Assembly: GCA_964564545.1 (NCBI GenBank)
Contig: CAZMBP010000095.1
Location: forward strand, 1 to 64,000
DNA length: 64,000 nucleotides
From: CAJQQY01 sp964564545
GTDB lineage: Bacteria; Bacteroidota; Bacteroidia; Chitinophagales; Saprospiraceae
Direction of reading: 5' to 3'
Positions 7,799-15,580 of the stretch are shown in pieces. Position numbers and translations under genes: made by a program. Positions within the stretch are counted from its first letter, which is position 1; each line of letters begins with the position of its first letter. The notes under the pieces were generated by a model, which ran no database searches, was not told where the DNA came from, and saw only the letters and a list, made by a program, of their open reading frames with translations.

Positions 7799-8941
7799 AT
7801 GAGTGATTCGATCAATTTAAGTCCAGAAGAATTAGCGAGGTACAGTCGTCATATTGCGATTCCTGAATTTAATTTAGCTGCGCAAAAAAAATTAAAGGCG
7901 GCAAAGGTATTAGTTGTAGGTTCAGGGGGACTTGGAAGTCCAATGCTTTTGTATTTGACCGCAGCAGGAGTTGGACATATTGGAATTGTAGATTTTGATG
8001 TAGTAGATGATAGTAATTTGCAAAGACAAGTTCTATTTACAGTCGATGATATTGGAAAATCAAAATCTCAAACGGCTAAAGAACGATTGGAAAAATTAAA
8101 TCCTCATGTGAAATTTACAGTTTATAACAATGCATTTACAAAAGAAAATGCGCTTGAAATAATAAAAGATTATGATGTTGTGGCAGATGGGACAGATAAT
8201 TTTCCAACTCGTTATTTAGTAAACGATGCCTGTGTTTTGGCTGGGAAGATAAATGTGTATGCTAGTATATTTCGATTTGAAGGACAAGTTTCAGTTTTTA
8301 ATTTTTTAAATGAGGATGGAACTCGTGGAGCAAATTACCGAGATCTTTTTCCAGATCCACCTCCACCTGGAATGGTTCCAAGTTGTGCAGAAGGAGGAGT
8401 TCTGGGAGTGCTTCCAGGAATCATTGGAAGTATGCAAGCGAATGAAGTGATCAAAGTTATTACAGGAGTTGGCGATCCTTTGGCAGGTAGATTATTTTTA
8501 TTTGATGCAGCTAGTTTTACGACTCGAATTTTGAAAGTGCGAAAAAATTCAAATACTCAAATTACAGAATTGATTAACTATGAAGAGTTTTGTGGAATAG
8601 GAATCGAAGATAAAGACGATGAGATTAAAGAAGTAACTGTTTTTGATTTGAAAAAATGGAAAGATGAAAGTGTTGATTTTCAATTGATTGATGTACGTCA
8701 ACCTTATGAATATGATATAGCCAATCTTGAGGGAGAACTGATACCTCAATCTGAATTGGTTCAAAATTTAGATAAAATCTCTAAGACTAGAAAAGTGATT
8801 ATCCATTGTCGAAGCGGGAAAAGGAGTGCGGATGCTATTCGGGATTTACAGAATTTAGGTGAGTTTAAGAATTTGTATAATTTAAAAGGTGGGATTTTAG
8901 AGTATAGTAAACAGATTGATTCATCAATTTCTACCTATTAA
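7799..8941 (+). CDS. ThiF/MoeB-family adenylyltransferase with C-terminal rhodanese domain
   Basis: The enzyme activates the C-terminal glycine of a ThiS/MoaD-type sulfur carrier by adenylation; the fused rhodanese domain can carry the persulfide. Residues 1-250 are the E1-like domain: RYSRHIAIPEF, nucleotide loop VVGSGGLGSP (40-48), DNLQRQ-type motif (SNLQRQ), VADGTDNFPTRYLVND and SCAEGGVLGVLPG (Cys196). Residues 275-375 are rhodanese with active-site loop HCRSGKRS (Cys337). The two CxxC zinc pairs of E. coli MoeB are missing: the first is RDLF at 181-184 and no CxxC occurs near 250. The same architecture serves molybdopterin or thiamine synthesis; no linked moa or thi genes decide which. 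Single gene. Confidence 0.85.
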   Translation: MSDSINLSPEELARYSRHIAIPEFNLAAQKKLKAAKVLVVGSGGLGSPMLLYLTAAGVGHIGIVDFDVVDDSNLQRQVLFTVDDIGKSKSQTAKERLEKLNPHVKFTVYNNAFTKENALEIIKDYDVVADGTDNFPTRYLVNDACVLAGKINVYASIFRFEGQVSVFNFLNEDGTRGANYRDLFPDPPPPGMVPSCAEGGVLGVLPGIIGSMQANEVIKVITGVGDPLAGRLFLFDAASFTTRILKVRKNSNTQITELINYEEFCGIGIEDKDDEIKEVTVFDLKKWKDESVDFQLIDVRQPYEYDIANLEGELIPQSELVQNLDKISKTRKVIIHCRSGKRSADAIRDLQNLGEFKNLYNLKGGILEYSKQIDSSISTY

Positions 8942-9170
8942 CACCTGTCATGTAGTGGTCTGCTTTATTTGACCTGAAAAATCAATACCGACTTTTTGTT
9001 AAATAAAAGACATCCTAAATAACTACACTTATTTTTTCCTCCCAAAAAATAGAAATTACTTATCTTGAACATGTTTAAAAAACTTACGTATAAACTTTAA
9101 CATCATAGTTCGAGCCTTTTTTTCGAACACTTCTACTTTTTTTATGTTTTAACCTCATAAAAAAATCGTT

Positions 9171-9785
9171 ATGAAAAATCTAATTTTACTTCTTTTCTTA
9201 CCTTTTTTGCTAGGAGCCTGTAATCCAAAAATTTCGACTTCGAATTATTCGAGTAAAAAATTTCATTATAAAACTTTGGCGATTCTTCCGTTTGAGATCC
9301 ACACAAGTGTAAAAAATTTACCAGAAGGAGTGACGATTTCGATGTTGGAAAAAGCAGAACGAAGAAAAAGTATTGTGATGCAAAGAGATTTATTTCGGTA
9401 CATCACTCGTGAATTAGCAAAGTCTTCTAGAAAAGTGAAATTTCAAGATGTAAACGATACTAATAATATTTTCAAGAAAAAAGGAATGGATCGAAAGACC
9501 ATTTTTAATACGCCGAAAAAAGAATTAGCTAAAATTCTAAAAGTAGATGCGGTAATTTATGGAAGCGTGTATCAGTATAAAAATAAGTTGAATTTGGATA
9601 AGGATGAAGAGGTAACTTTTTCTGGTATGAATAATAAAATCTCAACAATACTCTATGCTTACGAAAAAAGACGAGGAAGAATTCAATGGAAATATGATAG
9701 TTCTCAATCAGGTTTTCCAAGTGAAGTAGCACCAGACATCGTAAAAGGATTATTAAGAAAAGCTGCTCGGAACTTTCCACTTTGA
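9171..9785 (+). CDS. Lipoprotein of unknown function, CsgG/LpoB-like N-terminal fold possible
   Basis: A 204-residue exported lipoprotein: hydrophobic signal peptide ending in lipobox LGAC. The mature part contains YKTLAILPFEI near its start and LKVDAVIYGSVYQY in the middle. This pair (vaVLPF followed 80-100 residues later by aDaviyGsv) is the pattern of the TolB/CsgG/LpoB/GNA1162-type nucleotide-independent fold found in many periplasmic lipoproteins. The assignment is from pattern only. Located upstream of the ClpX-like gene by 63 bases but with a probable separate promoter in between. Confidence 0.6.
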   Translation: MKNLILLLFLPFLLGACNPKISTSNYSSKKFHYKTLAILPFEIHTSVKNLPEGVTISMLEKAERRKSIVMQRDLFRYITRELAKSSRKVKFQDVNDTNNIFKKKGMDRKTIFNTPKKELAKILKVDAVIYGSVYQYKNKLNLDKDEEVTFSGMNNKISTILYAYEKRRGRIQWKYDSSQSGFPSEVAPDIVKGLLRKAARNFPL

Positions 9786-9792
9786 AAAATTG

Positions 9793-9825
9793 TTTGATTT
9801 TTGTTACTTGCAGAAAATACTTTTT
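9793..9825 (+). promoter_or_regulatory. Possible promoter of the ClpX-like gene
   Basis: TTTG at 9793-9796, a 21-base spacer and TACTTTTT at 9818-9825 (one mismatch to TAnnTTTG), 24 bases before the start codon. Confidence 0.35.
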
Positions 9826-9848
9826 TACAAAAACAGAAATCTTAAAAT

Positions 9849-10979
9849 ATGAATTTTTCCTCCAGGGAAAGCGAACACGACAAAGAGTACATTGCTGAAT
9901 ATTTGAGCCAAATTCCGACTAGCTCACCTGCTCAACTTTTTAAAGAAATTTCGAAATTTGGATACATTGGTCAAGACAATGCTAAAAAAGCAGTTAGTCT
10001 TTTAGCATTTCGACATGTCAATCGGTTGCGCAAAATTTTTATTGATAATATTGATAAAAGATTATTACCATCGAAAGAGAATTATTTGCTCATTGGTCCA
10101 ACTGGTTGCGGAAAAACTTTTTTGGTAGAAACTCTTTTTAACCAAATTCTAAAATTACCTACCGTAATTATTGACATCACTTCTTATTCGGAAACCGGGT
10201 ATGTTGGAACTGATCCAGTTGCAATTCTCACTCGATTAATTCAAGCTGCTCAAGATCCCTTGATTGCTCAAATAGGAATTGTTTGTATTGATGAGTTTGA
10301 TAAAATTTCTACTGGGAAAAATAATGCGGTCTTCTCTGGTGCTGGAACAACTAAGGATGTTGGAGGTCTTGGTGTACAAAAAGAATTATTAAAAATGCTG
10401 GAAGGAGCGGAATTAAATGTTCCAACTAGTATCACCCATTCTTCTTATTCTGATCGGAGGGCTTTTAAAACTGAAAATGTAACCTTCTTAGCAAGTGGTG
10501 CATTTTCTGGATTTAGACAGATTGTAAATGCCTCAAAAAAGCAGATTGGTTTTGGAAAAAATCCGGAGGATTTTGATGAACCGAACAAAGTAGCAGTTTC
10601 CTATAATCGAGATGATGTTGACAAAGTCTCTTATTTTGAGCGATATGGAATGATGCCTGAGTTGATTGGTCGATTCTCAAGAATTGTACCTTTTCATGCC
10701 TTGGGAAAAGATGAATTGAAAATGATTTTGTCAAAAAATACCATTGAACAATATTCGAAAGAATTTGAATTGGAAGGAGCGAAGTTAAAGATTGATGATA
10801 AAGTAATTGACAAAGTGGTCGAAGATGCTTTTACCAGAGAGACTGGTGCACGAGGATTGAAATATGCTTTGTTGGAATATTTAGAGGATGCTTGTTTTGA
10901 TTTTTATTCTTCAAAAAAGAAAATTAAGGAGGTTGTTTTGACCATGAAAAAGGGTGAAATTGAAACGAAAATGAAATAA
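9849..10979 (+). CDS. ClpX-like AAA+ ATPase lacking the N-terminal zinc-binding domain
   Basis: Residues about 30-370 follow ClpX through its length: YIGQDNAKKAVSLL, Walker A GPTGCGKT (83-90), aromatic pore loop ETGYVGTD (115-122), Walker B IVCIDE (144-149), VQKELLKMLEG, sensor-1 region FLASGAFSGF, arginine-finger region MMPELIGRFSR and sensor 2 TGARGLKYAL. The loop KKQIGFG (IGF at 233-235) matches the ClpP-docking loop of ClpX. The 60-residue zinc domain that dimerises and recruits adaptors in ClpX is absent; instead there are about 25 non-conserved residues. This is therefore probably a second, specialised ClpX-type unfoldase that may work with ClpP. The housekeeping clpX is not in the window. 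Single gene closed by a terminator. Confidence 0.85.
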   Translation: MNFSSRESEHDKEYIAEYLSQIPTSSPAQLFKEISKFGYIGQDNAKKAVSLLAFRHVNRLRKIFIDNIDKRLLPSKENYLLIGPTGCGKTFLVETLFNQILKLPTVIIDITSYSETGYVGTDPVAILTRLIQAAQDPLIAQIGIVCIDEFDKISTGKNNAVFSGAGTTKDVGGLGVQKELLKMLEGAELNVPTSITHSSYSDRRAFKTENVTFLASGAFSGFRQIVNASKKQIGFGKNPEDFDEPNKVAVSYNRDDVDKVSYFERYGMMPELIGRFSRIVPFHALGKDELKMILSKNTIEQYSKEFELEGAKLKIDDKVIDKVVEDAFTRETGARGLKYALLEYLEDACFDFYSSKKKIKEVVLTMKKGEIETKMK

Positions 10980-11004
10980 ATAAAATATCATCTGTGTAAA
11001 GAAT

Positions 11005-11050
11005 AAAAATGCGAAAGTAATGTTATAACAATACTCTCGCATTTTTTTAT
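11005..11050. terminator. Bidirectional terminator
   Basis: Stem AAAATGCGA / CTCGCATTTT with inner pairing AGTA(A)T / ATACT, A-rich on the left and T-rich on the right, between the converging ClpX-like and DUF937-like genes. Confidence 0.8.
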
Positions 11051-11068
11051 TTTAAAATGAAAACAAAA

Positions 11069-11674
11069 TTATTTTCCAAAAATTCCACCCAATAAATCTT
11101 TTGCCTGATCCATTGGAGAATCGTTGTCATCTTTTTTGTCGTCTCCGCCACCCATCAATCCACCAAGCAAATCAGCAGCAGCACCCATTGGAGAATCATT
11201 TCCTCCGCCAGTCAATCCTCCTAACATTCCAGCAGCTTTTCCAAGCATTCCTCCTGCATCACCACCAACTCCAAGTACACTCATTAGACTTCCTGCATCG
11301 ATATCGTCAGTATCTCCATGAGAAACCATTTGACCAGCTAAACCACCAAGCAAACTTGACATTCCAGTTCCAGCAGCCAATCCAGCAATTGATTCAGGAA
11401 GCCCCATATTAGTCATTACTTTTTTCATAAACATACCTTTGATGCTTGCGAATATTGGATTGTCAGTCAATTGACTTCCTCCAGCAGAAGCGCCTTGGAA
11501 CATTCCTAATAATCCATTTAAATTTCCTCCAGTTACTTGTGACATCAACCCTTCTTGAAGACTTTCTTGTGCAAATGGTAACATACCTTTTGCTTGATCT
11601 AAAGATACTCCTGCTTGTCCAGCAATTTGTTCAGCAACTCCGCCGCCCAATTGTTCCATAATTTTGTCTAACAT
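11069..11674 (-). CDS. DUF937/YidB-like protein with Gly-rich C-terminal repeats
   Basis: A 201-residue protein without signal peptide. The N-terminal part (MLDKIMEQLGGGVAEQIAGQ, then LPFAQESLQEGLMSQV) has the pattern of the DUF937/YidB group, whose role is unknown. The C-terminal half is rich in Gly, Met, Leu and Asp and has repeated blocks: NDSPMGAAADLLGGLMGG and NDSPMDQAKDLLGGIFGK, each preceded by GGG or DDK. Amphipathic GG-containing helices of this type are common in oligomerising or membrane-associating small proteins. Several opposite-strand open frames here are by-products of this composition. Single gene. Confidence 0.65.
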   Translation of the reverse strand: MLDKIMEQLGGGVAEQIAGQAGVSLDQAKGMLPFAQESLQEGLMSQVTGGNLNGLLGMFQGASAGGSQLTDNPIFASIKGMFMKKVMTNMGLPESIAGLAAGTGMSSLLGGLAGQMVSHGDTDDIDAGSLMSVLGVGGDAGGMLGKAAGMLGGLTGGGNDSPMGAAADLLGGLMGGGDDKKDDNDSPMDQAKDLLGGIFGK

Positions 11675-11831
11675 AATGTTGTTCTTTTTTTTATTAAATA
11701 AAGTTTTAGTAATAATAAATTTTCAAATATTTATCATCACATTTTTTGTGACGTACAAAAATAAGAATGGATACTTTTTTTTGTAATTATTTTTATGAAA
11801 TTTATCTACTATGTTTGAAGTTTGATTAGAG

Positions 11832-12863
11832 TTAAAATCCAAAACCGAAACTTATAGAAGGAAAAGCATCAATAGAATCGTCATCATAAAAATCACCAAA
11901 ATAGAAATGTCCAGATACAGAAACTCCTTTGGTAGGATATCCTGTAAATGTTAGTCTATATTTTAAGTCATCGAATTGTGTTTTTGATTCTAATGTTTTA
12001 AAGTCCTCTGTCTGGACGAGGCCAAAACTTATACTTCCACGTTTATTTGGCTTAAATCCTACTCCGTAAATGTTCGCCATTTCAGGTCTTTCTAAATCAG
12101 AATTATATTGATATAATTGTCCTAAAAATAAATAGGCCATACGTTTATTTTTCACACCAAAATTATATCCTAATCCAGAATTTAGTTCATAAATAGGATT
12201 AGATTTAAAGAAACCAATAGTACCGCCAACGACAAAACTAAATCGATTGGCAAATTTCACTTTTTCGTATCCATCAACCAATTTACCTTTGGAATAAGAG
12301 TAGAAAAATTCATTACGAGGTGAGTTAATTTTTTGACGGAAATTTGCGCCTCTTTTTACTTTGGCAAAAGCGTTTTTTATCATAGAGTTGTAATTTCTTG
12401 TTTGAAGATCTTCCAATTCATTTACATAAAAAATTACGTGTAAATTTTCTGTCAATAAATGAACTGTACTCTGATTATGAGCTTTGACCATTTCGCTATT
12501 TTCAACTTGGTATTTTACAATCCCTTTTACCTCTTCAACTTTTAAGCTTTGATTTTTTACATATGCTATGGTGAAAATATCATATCTAGGAATTTGATTG
12601 ATGACAGAACTTAGGTTGGTTTTAAAATCTGAAATTAAATTGTAAATGTCTGCTGAATGTTTAAGTTTTTGAATATCAGAAGTGCCTATTTTTATAAATA
12701 ATTCATCTTGATTAAAGATGCTTAATGTATCACCTAAGATGTTTTGATTATTAGAAAAAATTTGAGGATATGCACTTTCAATATAAAGATCCAAGTCTTG
12801 AGCTGTAGAATTGGGCAAGAGTATTCCAGCCCACAGAATAACTGTAGTGATTAAATATTTCAT
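11832..12863 (-). CDS. Exported protein with C-terminal beta-barrel character
   Basis: A 343-residue protein with a clear signal peptide (MKYLITTVILWAGILLPNSTAQ). The first half (to about 190) is a soluble mixed region; the second half is made of alternating hydrophobic beta strands (FSFVVGGTIGFF, LNSGLGYNFGV, RGSISFGLVQ) and ends in SISFGFGF, an aromatic C-terminus typical of outer-membrane barrels. No family was recognised. It is the third gene of a sigma factor - anti-sigma-like - OMP operon (12-base gap upstream), so it is probably either the sensor or a main target of that sigma factor. Its translation start region is identical over about 23 bases to that of the PorP/SprF gene at 26753. 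Confidence 0.65.
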   Translation of the reverse strand: MKYLITTVILWAGILLPNSTAQDLDLYIESAYPQIFSNNQNILGDTLSIFNQDELFIKIGTSDIQKLKHSADIYNLISDFKTNLSSVINQIPRYDIFTIAYVKNQSLKVEEVKGIVKYQVENSEMVKAHNQSTVHLLTENLHVIFYVNELEDLQTRNYNSMIKNAFAKVKRGANFRQKINSPRNEFFYSYSKGKLVDGYEKVKFANRFSFVVGGTIGFFKSNPIYELNSGLGYNFGVKNKRMAYLFLGQLYQYNSDLERPEMANIYGVGFKPNKRGSISFGLVQTEDFKTLESKTQFDDLKYRLTFTGYPTKGVSVSGHFYFGDFYDDDSIDAFPSISFGFGF

Positions 12864-12874
12864 TTTATATTATT

Positions 12875-13597
12875 TTAATTTTTAATAGGAATCTTAATTA
12901 AACTACTATTGGTTTTTGTAGTTTTTTTAGCTACTTCATTTTCATTAATAATGATTAATCTATTTTGTTGAGTAGGCTTCTTTAATGGTTTTTTTCCAAA
13001 CACAAATTCGATTTTAGAAGGTGTTTTTGGTGTTGGTTGGTTTTTAGGTTTTTGTTCTTTTTCGTTTTTTAACTCGGTCATTTTGAAAGGTGCTTTGATT
13101 GGAACCTCAATGAATACCGTATCTTTGACCATTTGCACTAATTGCTTTGGAGAAATATTTTGATTGATAAAAATAGTATCATGCACCAAAACTATTTTTT
13201 CAATAACCTCTTTTTGAATAATGGGAGCAATCGAAGTTTCGGTTATTTCATCTGATTCTTTTGAGTTTTCTTTTTCAATTTTATTCGCTATTGCTTCATT
13301 ATAATCAGCAAGTTCAAGAGACGTTAATTTATTTTTTACCTCTTCATAATTATTTTGTAGTTGGGTATAAGCATATTTTTCATGATTTATTTTTTTGGAA
13401 AAAAACCAACCAGTTCCTCCCCAAAGTAGGAGTAAAATTGCTGCGGCGATTTTCCAAAAATGGAAATTACGCTTTCGACTAGGCACTTCAATTTCATTCC
13501 AAATATCAATTTTGGAAGCTCTCTCTTGATCGTTCAATTCAGTATTATCTTCCTTGATAATTTTTCTGAATAAATCATCCATTTCATTATGTTCCAT
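12875..13597 (-). CDS. Single-span membrane protein, probable anti-sigma factor
   Basis: A 240-residue protein: about 45 cytoplasmic residues, one membrane span (FWKIAAAILLLLWGGTGWFF, about 47-66), a coiled-coil-like stretch (YTQLQNNYEEVKNKLTSLEL) and a Lys/Pro/Thr-rich periplasmic tail. Its start overlaps the end of the sigma factor gene by 11 bases, which implies translational coupling and fixed stoichiometry. This topology and position are those of the membrane anti-sigma factors that follow ECF genes in Bacteroidota, although no zinc-binding (ZAS) motif or FecR domain is seen. Function is inferred from context. Confidence 0.6.
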   Translation of the reverse strand: MEHNEMDDLFRKIIKEDNTELNDQERASKIDIWNEIEVPSRKRNFHFWKIAAAILLLLWGGTGWFFSKKINHEKYAYTQLQNNYEEVKNKLTSLELADYNEAIANKIEKENSKESDEITETSIAPIIQKEVIEKIVLVHDTIFINQNISPKQLVQMVKDTVFIEVPIKAPFKMTELKNEKEQKPKNQPTPKTPSKIEFVFGKKPLKKPTQQNRLIIINENEVAKKTTKTNSSLIKIPIKN

Positions 13598-14120
13598 ATT
13601 CTTTTCCTTTATTAAGTTCTTGAATAATGAATTTTCTAGCTTTAAGTAATTGTGATTTTGAGGTATTTCTACTAATGTTTAAAATCTCAGCAATTTCACT
13701 ATGGCTATATTCATCAATGGCGTAAAGATTGAAAACGGTTCGATAACCTTTAGGCATTCGCTCTAATATTCTGTTCACTTTTTCAATGTCCAAAGAGTGG
13801 TTTTCAAAAATTACAGGTTCGTCAATTTTGATTTCATCTTGGTAATGAATAGTTCTAACTTTTTTTATGGCCTTGATACTTTCATTGATGGTGATGGTAT
13901 TCATCCATTTTCTCAAACTTCCTTCACCACGATATTCAAAATGAGAAATATTTTTTAAGGCTTTGTTAAAAACTATAATTGCGACATCTTCAGTTTCATG
14001 ATGATCCACTAAATACCTTTTAGCCAATCGAAAAACCGATTTGTAAAAAGTCTCAAAAAATAATTTTTGAGCTTTTCTATTATGATTGCTACATTCTTGA
14101 ATTAATAGTTTTTCATTCAT
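13587..14120 (-). CDS. RNA polymerase sigma-70 factor, ECF type
   Basis: A 177-residue two-domain sigma factor. Region 2 spans about 20-85 (FETFYKSVFRLAKRYLVDHHETEDVAIIVF for core and -10 recognition, FRYRGEGSLRKWM-like segment FEYRGEGSLRKWMNTI), and region 4 about 115-165 (MPKGYRTVFNLYAIDEYSHSEIAEILNIS, helix-turn-helix NISRNTSKSQLLKARK). It heads a three-gene operon with a membrane anti-sigma-like protein and an outer-membrane-type protein, and is divergent from a hydrolase gene with 105 bases between them. Such factors typically autoregulate. The signal is unknown. Identification as ECF sigma is secure. Confidence 0.92.
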   Translation of the reverse strand: MNEKLLIQECSNHNRKAQKLFFETFYKSVFRLAKRYLVDHHETEDVAIIVFNKALKNISHFEYRGEGSLRKWMNTITINESIKAIKKVRTIHYQDEIKIDEPVIFENHSLDIEKVNRILERMPKGYRTVFNLYAIDEYSHSEIAEILNISRNTSKSQLLKARKFIIQELNKGKEYGT

Positions 14121-14225
14121 TGTCTAAAACAGTAATTGATTACGTTTATAAGGATGAACCTATGCATTTGTGTTTTGGGTGTCTGGAAAGTTGTTTTTTT
14201 TTGAAAAAAATTGAAATTTATTTAA

Positions 14226-14966
14226 ATGAAGCTGAAAATAGTTATTAGGATAGTGTTATTTTTTAGTTTGGTCTGGACGCCTCACCAAGTTTTTTCGCAA
14301 AATGAAAGTACAAAAATGATAGTATATTATATTCCTGGGCAAGGAGCTGACCATCGACTTTTTAACAATATTGATTTAGGAGAAGGATATGATGTGCGTT
14401 TTGTGAAGTATGAAATTCCAGAAAGAAGAGAAAAGATGGACGCTTATGCTCGAAGATTGGCAACTCAAATTGATACTTCTCAGTCGTTTGTTTTGATGGG
14501 TACTTCGCTTGGAGGAATGTTGGCGACTGAGATGAATGATTTTCTGCAGCCTGAAAAAACGATTATCATTTCGAGTGCAAAATGTCGAAAGGAATTACCA
14601 CATCGTTATCGTTTTCAGCGTATAATTCCGCTCCATAAATTAGTTCCAAAAGGTATGGTAAAAGGAGGCGCAAAATTAATGCAGCCGATTGTTGAACCTG
14701 ATCGAAATAAAGAAAAGGAAACATTTAAAAGCATGTTAGAAGATAAAGATAAACGTTTTATGAAACGATCAGTTAATATGATCATCAATTGGAAACGAGA
14801 AAGTTATAATGAGAGGATAATTCATATACATGGAGATAAAGACAATACGCTTCCATGCAAAAAAGTGAAATATGATTATTTGATTAAGGATGGTTCGCAC
14901 ATGATGACCTTGACAAGAGGAGAGGAATTGAGCGAGCTTTTGCAGAGGATTTTGATGGAACGCTGA
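14226..14966 (+). CDS. Exported alpha/beta-hydrolase
   Basis: The 246-residue product has a signal peptide (residues 1-24, ending VFSQ). The nucleophile elbow is GTSLGG (Ser in FVLMGTSLGGML), the oxyanion region is YIPGQGADHRLF, the acid is in HGDKDNTLP and the histidine in DGSHMMT, so a full catalytic triad is present. Esterase, lipase or thioesterase activity is possible; substrate unknown. The last codons and stop (ATG GAA CGC TGA) lie inside the left arm of an inverted repeat (14956-15052), so the present C-terminus may have been created by that element. Confidence 0.75.
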   Translation: MKLKIVIRIVLFFSLVWTPHQVFSQNESTKMIVYYIPGQGADHRLFNNIDLGEGYDVRFVKYEIPERREKMDAYARRLATQIDTSQSFVLMGTSLGGMLATEMNDFLQPEKTIIISSAKCRKELPHRYRFQRIIPLHKLVPKGMVKGGAKLMQPIVEPDRNKEKETFKSMLEDKDKRFMKRSVNMIINWKRESYNERIIHIHGDKDNTLPCKKVKYDYLIKDGSHMMTLTRGEELSELLQRILMER

Positions 14967-15052
14967 TTGGGCGGATTTGTGCAGATTGTTCCCACTATAA
15001 AGTAATCGTCAAATTCGCTTCAATCCGCTCGATCCGCCCAATCAGCGTTCCA
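14956..15052. repeat. Inverted repeat, arms TGGAACGCTGATTGGGCGGA
   Basis: Arms 14956-14976 and 15032-15052 are perfect reverse complements over 21 bases; weaker pairing continues inward. The left arm overlaps the last codons of the hydrolase gene. A degenerate member of the same family lies at 41659-41753. It sits between converging genes and can serve as bidirectional terminator-like hairpin, though no T-run follows. Confidence 0.75.
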
Positions 15053-15063
15053 TTTCAAAACTC

Positions 15064-15525
15064 CTAAGAACAATTTTTTCTAACCATCTCTCTAGCCAAT
15101 TTATCTACTACTCGATTATAATTTATTTTATCAGTAGCCTTTTGATGTGCTTTTATTTTGATAAAAATAAGAGGAAGTGTTTCGATTCGATGAATTAACT
15201 TTTTGACTAAGTCAACATTGCGAATAGGAGTACCTTTTTTCGTTAAAAAATTATTAGCCTTTAGTTTTTCTTTTCTTTCCAAAATTCTCACCACATATTG
15301 ACTATCTGAAACAATTTCAATTTTGGAAATAGAATTAGTTTCTTGTTTTTTTTCTAAAAAATCTAATGCTTTAAGGACAGCTAAAATTTCCATGGCATTG
15401 TGTGTCGTGTTTTTTTCTACACCTTTCAATTCAATCATTTCTTTTTCCAAAAAAATAATAGCAGCCCAACCTCCAATTCTTTGTTGAGTATGACAACTTC
15501 CGTCTGTATAAATTTGAACCTGCAT
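15064..15525 (-). CDS. rnhA: Ribonuclease HI
   Basis: RNase HI removes the RNA strand of RNA-DNA hybrids. The 153-residue length is typical. The four catalytic acids are visible: Asp8 in IYTDGSC, Glu46 in NAMEILAVLKAL, Asp74 in IVSDSQYV and Asp141 in NRVVDKLAR, and the flexible-loop histidine is His127 in IKAHQK. Cytoplasmic and monomeric. It converges with the hydrolase gene and is divergent from the GH109 gene with 55 bases between start codons. Confidence 0.93.
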   Translation of the reverse strand: MQVQIYTDGSCHTQQRIGGWAAIIFLEKEMIELKGVEKNTTHNAMEILAVLKALDFLEKKQETNSISKIEIVSDSQYVVRILERKEKLKANNFLTKKGTPIRNVDLVKKLIHRIETLPLIFIKIKAHQKATDKINYNRVVDKLAREMVRKNCS

Positions 15526-15580
15526 TTTTGATGAAAATTATAAACTGTTTTTTTATCTTGCTCAAAACTAATTTTAAATT

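Noticed and set aside
11101..11661. Several plus-strand open frames opposite the DUF937-like gene
   Set aside because: They mirror Gly-rich repeats of the real gene and have Pro/His/Leu-rich composition without start signals.
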